From JAJRPT01 sp964465945 (GTDB lineage Bacteria; Bacteroidota; Ignavibacteria; Kapaibacteriales; UBA2268), in the NCBI GenBank assembly GCA_964465945.1, contig CAYXMM010000003.1, positions 124,001 to 188,000 on the forward strand: a DNA stretch of 64,000 nt, given 5' to 3'. The notes beneath the pieces are model-generated. The model saw only the letters and a program-made list of their open reading frames with translations, did no database searches and was not told the DNA's origin. The translations under genes were made by a program, and so were the position numbers. Position 1 is the first letter of the stretch, and every line of letters starts with the position of its first letter. Below are positions 34,347 to 43,045 of this stretch, piece by piece.

Positions 34347-36182
34347 TTGGAAAATTTCAACAAATTACTTGCAGAGTTAAAATCTAAACAGAGTATTTAT
34401 AGAAGCAAAAGTATTGGCTATAATATACCTAACCTTTGGCTTGGTGAGGATAGTATTAGTTGCCAGTATATTGAAGTTAATCCTTTTGATTTTTTTACCG
34501 AACAACTTGCAAAGATTTTAGATGGAAAAGTAAAATCAAATGGTGATGTAGTTTATAATATGTTTATTAGAGCTACACTTTCTTTCGACCATAATTTACA
34601 ATCTAACGTTAAAAATTTTAATAAAAATTTATTCAAGAATACTGGAACGTTTCTAAAAGCAATAGCACTATTGCCATATTTATGTAAATTAGGAATTAAA
34701 ACAATTCACATTTTACCGATTAATTCGATAGGAATTGATGGAAGGAAAGGTGCATTAGGTTCGCCCTATGCAGTTCGGAATCATTATAAATTAGACGAAA
34801 ATTTAGGTGAAGAAGTTCTTGATTTAAGCATTGAAGAGCAATATAAGGCGTTTATTGAAGCAGTACATTTCTGTGATATGAAGTTAGTTCAGGAGTTTGT
34901 TTTCAGAACAGCAAGCGTTGATTCTGATTTGACTCTAACTAATCCGAATTGGTTCTATTGGATTAAAAACACGCTAAAAATCGCAAAAGATAAAGAAGAG
35001 AGTGGTTATTCATCGCCGAGTTTTTCCTCTAAACAATTAGAAAAGATTAAAGAAAGAGTTGAAAACAATGATTTAACTAAGTTAATTGCTCCTGAGGAAA
35101 AGTATAGAAACTATTTTACTAATATTCCTATAAAAACTGCAAGGGTTGAAGATAAGATAATTGGTGTTTTGCAAAATTTAACTAAGCCAAAAAAGACTAA
35201 TGAAACTCAAATAGCACCAGCATTTGCTGATTGGCCTCCAGATGATAATCAACCAGCTTGGAGTGATGTTACTTATTTCCGATTGTATGACCATAAAGAA
35301 TTTAATTATATTGCTTATAATACAGTTAGAATGTATGACAATGTTCTTTCAATGCGTGAGAATATAGTTGTGGATTTATGGGAGTATATTGCCAATATTT
35401 TACCTTATTATATTAATGAGTTTGGAATAGATGGAGCGATGATTGATATGGGGCATAGCTTGCCTATTGAATTGCTCGAAAATGTCTTATCAAAAGCAAA
35501 AGCCACAAAGCCAGATTTTATTCTTTGGGAAGAGAATTTTAATTTAAGTAAAGAGTCAAGCGAAGTTTATGATTCTACTCTCGGTTATGCAATTTTTGAC
35601 TCTCATATTCCAGAGAGATTATTTGAGTTATTGAAACGATTTGAAAATAATGATATTCCAATAAAGTTTTTTGCTACTCCTGAAAATCACAATACCCCAA
35701 GGGCAATGCACAGAATCCCAAATATAAATTACTCAATTATGATTTTTGCAATTTATAGATTTTTAAATGTTACTCATTATATTCACTCAGGTTTTGAAAT
35801 AGGAGAGGTTAATCCTATTAATACTGGCTTGCAATTTAGTGATGAGGAAATTGAAAAGTATAAAATTAATGGCTTAGCACTATTCGATTATAAACCATTT
35901 ATTTGGAATGATATTAATATTATTAAAGAGATTATTAGAATAAATGAAATTTTTAATGATAATAATGATGTTTATGATTTGAAAGTTAAAAAATTTGAAA
36001 ATGGGTTGTTTTGTTTGGATTTGATTGGAAAGAATAATATAAAAATTATTTATAATCATTCAAATTTGGAAATTCAAATAGAGAAAAATGAGAATGAATT
36101 TATTTACTCAAATGCTGTTCAAGAAGTAGAAAAAAACTTTGTTTTTAATAATTATGGAATAGTAATCTTAAAAATCAATTAA
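34347..36182 (+). CDS. GH13 (alpha-amylase-family)-like protein with altered catalytic motifs
   Basis: The 611-residue protein has the TIM-barrel pattern of GH13: LPYLCKLGIKTIHILPI (strand 2-3 region), GIDGAMIDMGH (strand 4), FILWEENF (strand 5) and ATPENHNTPR (strand 7). The presumptive nucleophile Asp367, acid/base Glu395/396 and His448 are present. The Arg that normally stands two before the nucleophile is Met365, and the Asp of the NHD motif is Asn449. No signal peptide is seen, so it is cytoplasmic. It may be a diverged glucan- or maltose-acting enzyme or a non-catalytic relative. The start is TTG with only weak support. Confidence 0.75.
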   Translation: MENFNKLLAELKSKQSIYRSKSIGYNIPNLWLGEDSISCQYIEVNPFDFFTEQLAKILDGKVKSNGDVVYNMFIRATLSFDHNLQSNVKNFNKNLFKNTGTFLKAIALLPYLCKLGIKTIHILPINSIGIDGRKGALGSPYAVRNHYKLDENLGEEVLDLSIEEQYKAFIEAVHFCDMKLVQEFVFRTASVDSDLTLTNPNWFYWIKNTLKIAKDKEESGYSSPSFSSKQLEKIKERVENNDLTKLIAPEEKYRNYFTNIPIKTARVEDKIIGVLQNLTKPKKTNETQIAPAFADWPPDDNQPAWSDVTYFRLYDHKEFNYIAYNTVRMYDNVLSMRENIVVDLWEYIANILPYYINEFGIDGAMIDMGHSLPIELLENVLSKAKATKPDFILWEENFNLSKESSEVYDSTLGYAIFDSHIPERLFELLKRFENNDIPIKFFATPENHNTPRAMHRIPNINYSIMIFAIYRFLNVTHYIHSGFEIGEVNPINTGLQFSDEEIEKYKINGLALFDYKPFIWNDINIIKEIIRINEIFNDNNDVYDLKVKKFENGLFCLDLIGKNNIKIIYNHSNLEIQIEKNENEFIYSNAVQEVEKNFVFNNYGIVILKIN

Positions 36183-36208
36183 AAAAAGTTAATTATTTAT
36201 AACAAATA

Positions 36209-36241
36209 TTTGATTTCTAAAGAAAACAACTAATATTTTTG
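36209..36241 (+). promoter_or_regulatory. Bipartite promoter of the GAF/GGDEF gene
   Basis: TTTG (36209-36212), a 21-nt spacer and TATTTTTG (36234-36241). A second TAATTTTG follows at once (36242-36249). Confidence 0.6.
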
Positions 36242-36263
36242 TAATTTTGAAAATATTAAAAAA

Positions 36264-38612
36264 GTGAAATATAAATTTATTTGGAAAAACTATAAGATCC
36301 TGATAAATTTCCTTAATTTAAAGAGTTTAAAATATAAATTAGAATTAATGAGTAGCAATTCACCAAAGAATTTGAATGATTTTATAAAGTTTTTAGCACC
36401 ATCTGATGCTTTACCTATTTCTATAATTCTTGCTGGAATTCTGTTAGCAATATTCAATGATGTTACCGCTTTTAGGTTAATTGGTATTGGTGCAAGTATA
36501 ATTGGATTAATCAGTATTTTTATGATTATTACCCAACGGATGAATGAATATGTCGATACTCGTTACAAGTCAAAGGCACAAGCACCTAATTTTAATATTA
36601 CAACTAAGAAAGATACGACTGCAAAACGTCAGACTTTTGAGGATTATGCCGATTCAATGAAAGCAGAAGATAAAAAAGAAGTTAAAGAGCCAGAATTAAA
36701 TCAAAATAATAACCAAGTTCAGTCAATTACTGATGGATTTAGAGTTGTTAGTAAAAAAAACATAATTAAAGAGCAAGTTAGTGAAGAAAAACAAGAAATA
36801 AAAAACATTGCGAAATCAGCTGAAAGTAAAATTGTTATAAAAGTTGAGCAAGCAAAGCTTGTTTTTGATGATGAAGAAGACATTCCTGAAATGCCTGTTA
36901 ATTATCATTCAATGCAAAATAAGAGTTCAGAAACTCCAAATAGTCAGATGAAGACAGATTCTACGACTATAAAACAGCCAAATGCGAACGATAAGTTAAA
37001 AAATACTGAATCTGAGATTAAAAATAGTAAAACAATTGAAGATAAGCCAGTTCAACAAGAACCCAAAAAAGTAATTGATGAACCTATCAAAAAGCATTAT
37101 GAAACAAGGAAAATTGAGGGTTTATCTGCAGATTTCTTAAAACAGGACCCAGTAGATAATCTTTCGGACCCTAAACAAGAGTTTGAATATTGTATAAAAA
37201 GAATTTTAAGTGCAATTAAATCAGTTGGTTCAATCGGTACAACGGCTCTTTTTATGGTAAATCGTACAGGTAATGAATTTAAACTTGATGCTTTTAGTAC
37301 TAATCTTCCAGAAGATAAAATTACAAATAAAAAGAAATTTGCAATTAGAAATGATATTATAAGTCAGATAATTACAAATTCTAAGCCTGAAATATTGTCA
37401 GAAATTAATCCGAATTCTGAACTTGAAATTATTCCATATTATATAGACAAAGTAGGTATAAGATCATTCATAGGTGTTCCTATATTTTACAGAGAAGAAA
37501 TTATTGGAATATTAACTGCAGATTCTGAATATGCTGATGGATTTGATGCTGCGACAGTTAATTATTTCTCACATTTTACTCGATTAATTGCGATATTAAT
37601 ACATAATTATGTTGAGAAATATGATTTAACTCAATCCCAAAAAACTCTTGAAGCTTTGCACAAATTTAAAGTAAATAAATACTCAACTAATATTGATGAA
37701 ATTGGAGTTGATGTATTTAATACAACATTAGATTTATTTTCTTTATCTTATGCGGCACTTATTCTTTGGAATGAAGAAATTGGGAACTGGTCTGTCGCTT
37801 ATTTATCCCAAAATGATATTAATGAAAATTTAGAAATTGAATTAAATAGTATTGTTAGTCAATCTATTGAAATAAATAGCCCTATTTATAAGAAAGTTTT
37901 AAATAATGGTGAATTTTTGTTTAATAGTCAAGAAACTCTTCCAGAATATAAAAAACTTGTTACATTACCTATAATTTGTTCAAATGTTACATTCGCAGTA
38001 TTAGTTTTAGCAAGCGATAATATTGAGGATTTGTCTGATTCAGATTTAGAATCAATTGAAATACTTTGTGATTATGCTGGTTCTGCGTATGAAAGATACC
38101 ATTTGTTAAGTATTGTGAATGAGAATAGTTACGTAGATAGAGAAACTGGATTATTGAATAATCATAGTTATCAAGATAGATTAAACGAAGAATTTGAAAG
38201 AGCTATTGAATATAATAGAGATTTAGCTCTCATCTTAATTAAGATTGATAATTATACTGCTTATGAAGATAGTAAATATCTTGAAAAAATGGAGTATATG
38301 TTCTTCAATACAATTCAAATTATTAATAAACTGAAACGACAATTTGATATTATCGCGAAGTTCGATGAAAATAGTATTGCTATAATATCACCAGAAATTC
38401 AATTAGATAATGCAAAATTTTGGGCTGAAAAGCTTAGAAATGAAGTTGCAACATCAATTTTAGAAATCGACGGAAAGCAATTTAATCAAACAATAAGCAT
38501 AGGCGTTGCTTCAAACAAAAATACAAAAAGCATTTCTGATTTAACAGAAAATGCAAAACTTGCTCTAGCAAAGTCGATGGAAAAACACAACTTGGTTACT
38601 ATTTTTAATTAA
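36264..38612 (+). CDS. Membrane-anchored GAF-GAF-degenerate GGDEF protein
   Basis: The protein has 782 residues from GTG at 36264; an ATG at 36348 (754 residues) is equally possible. Two membrane helices (about 46-90) are followed by a long charged linker (100-300), two GAF-like domains (about 305-450 and 460-610) and a C-terminal domain with diguanylate-cyclase layout (DRETGLLNNHSYQDRLNEEF, then TISIGVAS). The signature loop is KFDENSI instead of GGDEF, and the substrate-binding residues look lost. It may sense a ligand and signal by binding rather than synthesis. It lies 16 nt before plsY. Confidence 0.8.
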   Translation: MKYKFIWKNYKILINFLNLKSLKYKLELMSSNSPKNLNDFIKFLAPSDALPISIILAGILLAIFNDVTAFRLIGIGASIIGLISIFMIITQRMNEYVDTRYKSKAQAPNFNITTKKDTTAKRQTFEDYADSMKAEDKKEVKEPELNQNNNQVQSITDGFRVVSKKNIIKEQVSEEKQEIKNIAKSAESKIVIKVEQAKLVFDDEEDIPEMPVNYHSMQNKSSETPNSQMKTDSTTIKQPNANDKLKNTESEIKNSKTIEDKPVQQEPKKVIDEPIKKHYETRKIEGLSADFLKQDPVDNLSDPKQEFEYCIKRILSAIKSVGSIGTTALFMVNRTGNEFKLDAFSTNLPEDKITNKKKFAIRNDIISQIITNSKPEILSEINPNSELEIIPYYIDKVGIRSFIGVPIFYREEIIGILTADSEYADGFDAATVNYFSHFTRLIAILIHNYVEKYDLTQSQKTLEALHKFKVNKYSTNIDEIGVDVFNTTLDLFSLSYAALILWNEEIGNWSVAYLSQNDINENLEIELNSIVSQSIEINSPIYKKVLNNGEFLFNSQETLPEYKKLVTLPIICSNVTFAVLVLASDNIEDLSDSDLESIEILCDYAGSAYERYHLLSIVNENSYVDRETGLLNNHSYQDRLNEEFERAIEYNRDLALILIKIDNYTAYEDSKYLEKMEYMFFNTIQIINKLKRQFDIIAKFDENSIAIISPEIQLDNAKFWAEKLRNEVATSILEIDGKQFNQTISIGVASNKNTKSISDLTENAKLALAKSMEKHNLVTIFN

Positions 38613-38628
38613 TTTTTAATTAAATATA

Positions 38629-39312
38629 ATGGATAATAATTTAATATTAATAATATTTGTTTTAATTTCATTCCTATTTGGTGCAATTCCAACTGGGGTT
38701 ATTGTGAGTAAAGTTATTTTTGGTTTTGATATTAGAACCAAAGGTAGTGGGAATATGGGAAGTACAAATGTAATGAGAGTGTTAGGAACAAAATGGGGAA
38801 TTTTTGTACAAATTGTTGATATTTTAAAAGGGTATTTACCTGTATTTATAATAACTTCTTTCTTTGCTTCTGAATTATTATCTAATTCATTTTTTGCTGA
38901 TAATATTATAATATTAAAGTTAATTTTGGGTTTTTCGGCTGTCTTAGGTCACGTATTTTCACCATTTGTTGGATTTAAAGGTGGGAAAGGAATCAATACT
39001 GCAACAGGGATGCTCGTTGCAATATCACCAATTGATATAGGCGTTGCATTCGTTTGCTTTTGGTTAGTTGTATTTTCAAGTGGTTATATTTCGCTTGGTT
39101 CTATGACTGCAGGTTTTATTCTTCCTTTATCGCTGTTAATAAGATATAACTTATTGCATCAAGATATAAATAATTATATCACAACTCTTGTTTTCTTTTT
39201 TGTTGTCGCTTTGTTAATACTTTATACTCATAAAGGAAACATAACACGGCTTCGACAAGGAAATGAAAACAAGTTTGAAAAATTGCATATAATAAAATTC
39301 GGAGCAAAGTAA
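38629..39312 (+). CDS. plsY: Acyl-phosphate:glycerol-3-phosphate acyltransferase
   Basis: This 227-residue integral membrane enzyme transfers an acyl group from acyl-phosphate to glycerol-3-phosphate, the first step of phospholipid synthesis. The three conserved loops are present: GSGNMGSTNVMRVLG (about 39-53), GHVFSPFVGFKGGKGINTATG (split: GHVFSPFVGF and KGGKGINTATG, about 107-127), and a weaker third loop with an acidic/HKGN element (YTHKGNITRLRQGNE). Length is in the usual range (190-230). gpsA begins 4 nt later and supplies its substrate. Confidence 0.95.
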   Translation: MDNNLILIIFVLISFLFGAIPTGVIVSKVIFGFDIRTKGSGNMGSTNVMRVLGTKWGIFVQIVDILKGYLPVFIITSFFASELLSNSFFADNIIILKLILGFSAVLGHVFSPFVGFKGGKGINTATGMLVAISPIDIGVAFVCFWLVVFSSGYISLGSMTAGFILPLSLLIRYNLLHQDINNYITTLVFFFVVALLILYTHKGNITRLRQGNENKFEKLHIIKFGAK

Positions 39313-39316
39313 TCTA

Positions 39317-40315
39317 ATGAAAATTAATGTAATTGGCGCTGGTGCTTGGGGTACAGCGGTAGCAAATCTATTAAGTGAAAATGGGAATGATGTTGCTCTT
39401 ATTACTCATGAAAATGATGTTATAGAAAGCATTAATAGAGAAAATGAAAACAAAGCATATCTAAACGAGTTCAAATTAAGTAAAACGTTAAAAGCGAAGC
39501 AAATTCAAAATTATGAAAATGATTGTGAATTGCTTGTAAATGCTGTGCCTACTCAGTATATTAGACATTATTATACAAAACATCACATTAAATGCTCTAC
39601 TCCACTACTGAATATATCCAAAGGTATAGAAAACAGCTCAAATTTCTTAATCCATGAGCTTTTTGAATTAATATTAGAATTACCTTCAATTAAATATGCT
39701 GTTTTATCAGGTCCAAGTCATGCTGAGGAAACTGCTAAACAAAAACCAACGACTGTCGTTATTGCTTCTAAAAATAACTCGTTATCTGTTTCATTACAAG
39801 AAATTTTCAATAATAATTATTTTCGTACATATACTTCAGATGATGTTGCTGGTGTAGAAACAGGTGGAGCATTAAAGAATGTCATTGCTCTTGCAGCTGG
39901 TATAATAGATGGAATTAATCTTGGTGATAATGCCAAAGCAGCTCTTATAACAAGAGGTCTTGCTGAAATTAGAAGAATTGGTGTAGCAAAGGGGGCAAAC
40001 CCACATACTTTTTCTGGTCTTTCAGGACTTGGCGATTTGTTTGTTACTTGCAATAGTCAATTATCAAGAAATAGAAGGGTTGGGGAGTATATTGCAAATG
40101 GTATGACTTTGCAAGAAATTACAGAGAAGCATAGGTTTGTAGCAGAAGGTGTTCCGACAGCAATTTCCGCAAAAGAACTTGCATCTAAAATGAATGTAGA
40201 ACTTCCAATAATAGAAAAAGTTAATGAAGTATTATTTCAAGGTAAAAAACCAATCGAAGCTGTAACTGACTTAATGACAAGAAGTTCCAAATCTGAAAGT
40301 GAGTTTATGGATTAA
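39317..40315 (+). CDS. gpsA: Glycerol-3-phosphate dehydrogenase [NAD(P)+]
   Basis: This 332-residue enzyme reduces dihydroxyacetone phosphate to sn-glycerol-3-phosphate. It has the Rossmann loop GAGAWGTAVANLL (7-19), NISKGIE, VLSGPSHAEE, the catalytic Lys in GGALKNVIALAAG, and RGLAEIRRIG followed by SGLGDLFVTC with RNRRVGEYIANG. It is placed directly behind plsY in the same direction, a common and logical pairing for phospholipid synthesis. Length and motifs are fully typical. Confidence 0.96.
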   Translation: MKINVIGAGAWGTAVANLLSENGNDVALITHENDVIESINRENENKAYLNEFKLSKTLKAKQIQNYENDCELLVNAVPTQYIRHYYTKHHIKCSTPLLNISKGIENSSNFLIHELFELILELPSIKYAVLSGPSHAEETAKQKPTTVVIASKNNSLSVSLQEIFNNNYFRTYTSDDVAGVETGGALKNVIALAAGIIDGINLGDNAKAALITRGLAEIRRIGVAKGANPHTFSGLSGLGDLFVTCNSQLSRNRRVGEYIANGMTLQEITEKHRFVAEGVPTAISAKELASKMNVELPIIEKVNEVLFQGKKPIEAVTDLMTRSSKSESEFMD

Positions 40316-40372
40316 ATTAATTCTTAGGTGATTAGTTACTTTATAAAAAATTATTAAAAATTTAAAAATGAA

Positions 40373-40404
40373 TTTGGAAATAAAAAAAAAAGTCTTTATT
40401 TTTG
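40373..40404 (+). promoter_or_regulatory. Bipartite promoter of tRNA-Ser
   Basis: TTTG (40373-40376), a 20-nt spacer and TATTTTTG (40397-40404). The tRNA starts 20 nt after the box. Confidence 0.7.
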
Positions 40405-40424
40405 AATTCTATTCAAGACGAGAG

Positions 40425-40507
40425 GGGAGTGTCGCATAATTGGTATTGCATCGGTCTTGAAAACCGACGACCGTGAGGTCATGGGGGTTCGAGTCCCTCC
40501 ACTTCCG
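40425..40507 (+). tRNA. tRNA-Ser (anticodon TGA)
   Basis: A class II tRNA of 83 nt: acceptor GGGAGTG / CACTTCC with one G-T pair, short D arm, anticodon stem TCGGT / ACCGA with loop CTTGAAA, long variable arm GACC-GTGA-GGTC, T arm GGGGG-TTCGAGT-CCCTC, discriminator G. Unlike the tRNA-His in this window, no CCA is encoded. The long variable arm and TGA anticodon fix serine. Confidence 0.95.
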
Positions 40508-40516
40508 CGAAAAAAA

Positions 40517-40548
40517 AAAGCGAGTTAAATGTTTAACTTGCTTTTTTT
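40517..40548. terminator. Terminator after tRNA-Ser, also facing ccoH
   Basis: AAGCGAGTTAAA and TTTAACTTGCTT pair (one G-T) around a TG loop, with A and T runs on the two sides. Confidence 0.85.
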
Positions 40549-40559
40549 ATGCTATTTTT

Positions 40560-40994
40560 TCAAAAACTTAATTCATACTCCCAGTAATACTTTTCACTTT
40601 GATATTCCCAGTCAATTTTTATTATCCATTTTCCTTTTGCTTGGTTTGATATATCTATTTCTTGTTCCGATGAAGTGTTTAAACTTAGTGGAAGTGAAAA
40701 ATCCTTACTTGCGTCTGATGGTCTAAATAATATTATATTTCCTTTTGCTGTGTTCTGTTCTAATGGAAAGATAATCTGTAATTTATTATTGATTACTTTT
40801 ATTGATGGTTGAATTGCTAATCGATTTGTGTTATTTTTTTTATTAATTATCTGTTGATATGCTTGCTCATCTCTGTAATAATCATTACTAACTAAATCTG
40901 GCTTTACAAATGTTGAAGCATATACTGCAACGATAAATACCAAAACAAAAGTAGAATAAAATATTGCTATGCCCCAACCCCAATTCATTTTCAT
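40560..40994 (-). CDS. ccoH: FixH/CcoH family protein
   Basis: The 144-residue protein has one N-terminal membrane helix (about 6-28) and a periplasmic beta-rich domain with FVKPDLVSNDYYRDEQAYQQII, the FixH signature region (DxYYxxxxAY). CcoH assists assembly or stability of cytochrome cbb3 oxidase. Its ATG overlaps the stop of ccoG (ATGA, 40991-40994). The oxidase subunit genes ccoNOP and the copper ATPase ccoI are not in the window. Confidence 0.9.
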   Translation of the reverse strand: MKMNWGWGIAIFYSTFVLVFIVAVYASTFVKPDLVSNDYYRDEQAYQQIINKKNNTNRLAIQPSIKVINNKLQIIFPLEQNTAKGNIILFRPSDASKDFSLPLSLNTSSEQEIDISNQAKGKWIIKIDWEYQSEKYYWEYELSF

Positions 40995-42481
40995 TTTTCA
41001 AGTCCCGAAAAATTTGTATTTTTAGTTAATATAACTTCACCTTCTTCATTTACAATCTCAATTTTAACTTGATTAACTCCTATTTTGAGTTCATTTTTAG
41101 GTATTTCAAGTAAAAACGAGCCTTGGATTGTCTCATTTGCAGGCACTAATAAACTCTCTCTTCCGGCATAAGTAATTTTCGATTTAAAATCTGGCGTTCT
41201 AAATTTTAAATTCATATCATTATTAGTTTTGTTGCTTAATCGAAGTGTGAAAATATTTATTATGCCATTATTTTCTGATAAGATTGCTCCTTGTCCTTTT
41301 GCTCTTAGAATTGTTACGTCTACGTTATTTCGCAAAATAAGGAGGGTAATTACAACAGAAACAAGCACAGTAAGTAATGCGCTATACCCAATAATTCTGC
41401 CTGTAACTTTGAATTTATCTCCATTAGCAATGTTATTTTCAGATGTCCAACGAATTAGACCTTTTTCAAATCCAACTTGCTCCATAACATCATCACATGC
41501 ATCAATACAAGCCGCACAATTTACACACTCTAATTGAGTTCCGTTTCTAATATCAATACCAGTAGGGCAGACGTAAACGCATTTATAGCAATCAATACAA
41601 TCTCCTAAGTCCTCTTCACGCTTTTTGTTATATTTTCCCCTTTGTTCTCCTCGTTTGTAGTCATAAGCAACAACTATAGTATTTTTATCAAGCAAGACGG
41701 ATTGTAATCTTCCGTAAGGACAAACAAAAGTGCACGCTTGTTCTCTGAACCAAGAAAAAATCCAAAAGAAAAGAAAAGAGAAACCCATCATTGCTATAAA
41801 ACCACCAGTATGTTTAGATATTGGTGAAGTAATAATGCCCCAAAGTGCATCAATTCCTATTATATATGAAAGTAATAAATTTCCAACTATGAATGAAATA
41901 GAATAAAATATAGATAGTTTCAATCCCTTTTTCCAAATTTTTTCGATGTTCCAAGGTTGATTATCTAATTGTTTTTGCGCCCTCGCATCTCCTTCAATTT
42001 TATACTCAATTTTTCTAAATACCATTTCCATAAAAATTGTTTGGGGGCAGAACCAGCCACACCATATTCTTCCATACACTGCTGTAAAAAGTATTCCAAA
42101 AACTGCGAGTGTTAATAATAATAAGCCGAAAATATAGAAATCTTGTGGTAAAAAGACTAATGACATTACAATGAATTTTAATTCGACGAAGTTAAATAAA
42201 AACAACGGGTTACCATTAATTTTTATAAACGGAATTGAGAAAAATATTGCGAGAAGAACATAACTTACATAAGTTCTATAATCATAAATTTTCCCCTTTG
42301 GCTTCTTTGGATAAATCCAATTCCTACCTCCAGACTCAGAAATTGTGTAATTTCTATTTCTAAAGGACTCATCTTTTGGTTTTATAGATATAGGGGGGCT
42401 ATCAGGGAACTTAAGCTCATTAATATTAATACTTTTACCAAATTCTTTTTTTGTATTATCAGATTTATTTTCGCTCGACAC
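40991..42481 (-). CDS. ccoG: Cytochrome c oxidase accessory protein CcoG (FixG/RdxA)
   Basis: A membrane iron-sulfur protein of 496 residues from GTG at 42481, which has AAAGG 7 nt upstream; a TTG at 42496 is the alternative. It has five or six membrane helices, the CGWFCPQ and CPYGRLQ motifs, and a two-cluster ferredoxin segment (GDCIDCYKCVYVCPTGIDIR and LECVNCAACIDACD). The C-terminal part is an Ig-like FixG domain. CcoG reduces copper for CuB insertion into cbb3 oxidase. It is followed by ccoH in the same operon. Confidence 0.95.
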   Translation of the reverse strand: MSSENKSDNTKKEFGKSININELKFPDSPPISIKPKDESFRNRNYTISESGGRNWIYPKKPKGKIYDYRTYVSYVLLAIFFSIPFIKINGNPLFLFNFVELKFIVMSLVFLPQDFYIFGLLLLTLAVFGILFTAVYGRIWCGWFCPQTIFMEMVFRKIEYKIEGDARAQKQLDNQPWNIEKIWKKGLKLSIFYSISFIVGNLLLSYIIGIDALWGIITSPISKHTGGFIAMMGFSFLFFWIFSWFREQACTFVCPYGRLQSVLLDKNTIVVAYDYKRGEQRGKYNKKREEDLGDCIDCYKCVYVCPTGIDIRNGTQLECVNCAACIDACDDVMEQVGFEKGLIRWTSENNIANGDKFKVTGRIIGYSALLTVLVSVVITLLILRNNVDVTILRAKGQGAILSENNGIINIFTLRLSNKTNNDMNLKFRTPDFKSKITYAGRESLLVPANETIQGSFLLEIPKNELKIGVNQVKIEIVNEEGEVILTKNTNFSGLEK

Positions 42482-42605
42482 TAAAATGCCTTTCAAAAGA
42501 TTTTCAATATTACAAAATTAACGAAATGATTTCTATAAAAAAAGACTTTTTTGTCTTTAAACTAAGTAAGCAGGTAATATTTATAATTTTTATTTAACTA
42601 TATGT

Positions 42606-42866
42606 TTAATACAATACCAATTCATTTTCTAAGGACTCTAGTCTTTTTAAAATTGTATCGTAATAAATGTATGTTAATTCACTCCCAATGTAATTTCTAT
42701 TCATTTTTTTTGCAACAAGGGCGGTAGTACCTGTGCCCATAAATGGGTCATAAACAAGATCATTTTCATTATTGGTTGTATTACGATTCATTGAAAGCAA
42801 TTCAGCCGTTTTTGATGCCTCTAAATCATAGCAGAAATATTTGGTGACTTTGACTTCAATAAATTT
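42606..42866 (-). pseudogene. C-terminal remnant of a DNA methyltransferase
   Basis: The minus-strand frame is open from 42866 to the stop at 42606 and gives about 86 residues. It ends with KTAELLSMNR, LVYDPFMGTGTTALVAKKMN and RNYIGSELTYIYYDTILKRL. DPFMGTGTT is the SAM-binding motif of N6-adenine/N4-cytosine methylases of the beta type, where it lies near the C-terminus. The catalytic (D/S)PP(Y/W) half is missing: a stop precedes the open frame. It lies head to head with a restriction endonuclease remnant, so the R-M pair lost its central part. Confidence 0.8.
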
Positions 42867-43034
42867 TTAACATGTATTGAAGATGGGCATATTCAATTTG
42901 ATATAAGAATTGGTGTATATAATTCAGTTAAAAATTATGGCAAAACACATGATAATGGAAGCGCGTTTAGAATTAAATATGAAAATATTAAGAAGTTATA
43001 TAATAAATTAGAAAGATTAGACGGTAAAAAATAA
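42825..43034 (+). pseudogene. C-terminal remnant of an MvaI/BcnI-like restriction endonuclease
   Basis: The plus-strand frame is open from 42825 (after a TAA) to the TAA at 43032-43034, 69 residues with no plausible start. It contains FDFNKFLTCIEDGHIQFDIR, then KNYGKTHDNGSAFRIKYENI and KKLYNKL. The order FLxxIEDGxIxxDIR...HDNGxxFRI...LY is that of the end of MvaI/BcnI-family type II endonucleases. These cut CC-W/S-GG-type sites and pair with N4-cytosine methylases. The body of the gene is missing, next to the truncated methylase on the other strand. Family assignment rests on motif recall. Confidence 0.6.
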
Positions 43035-43045
43035 AATATTTCAAA

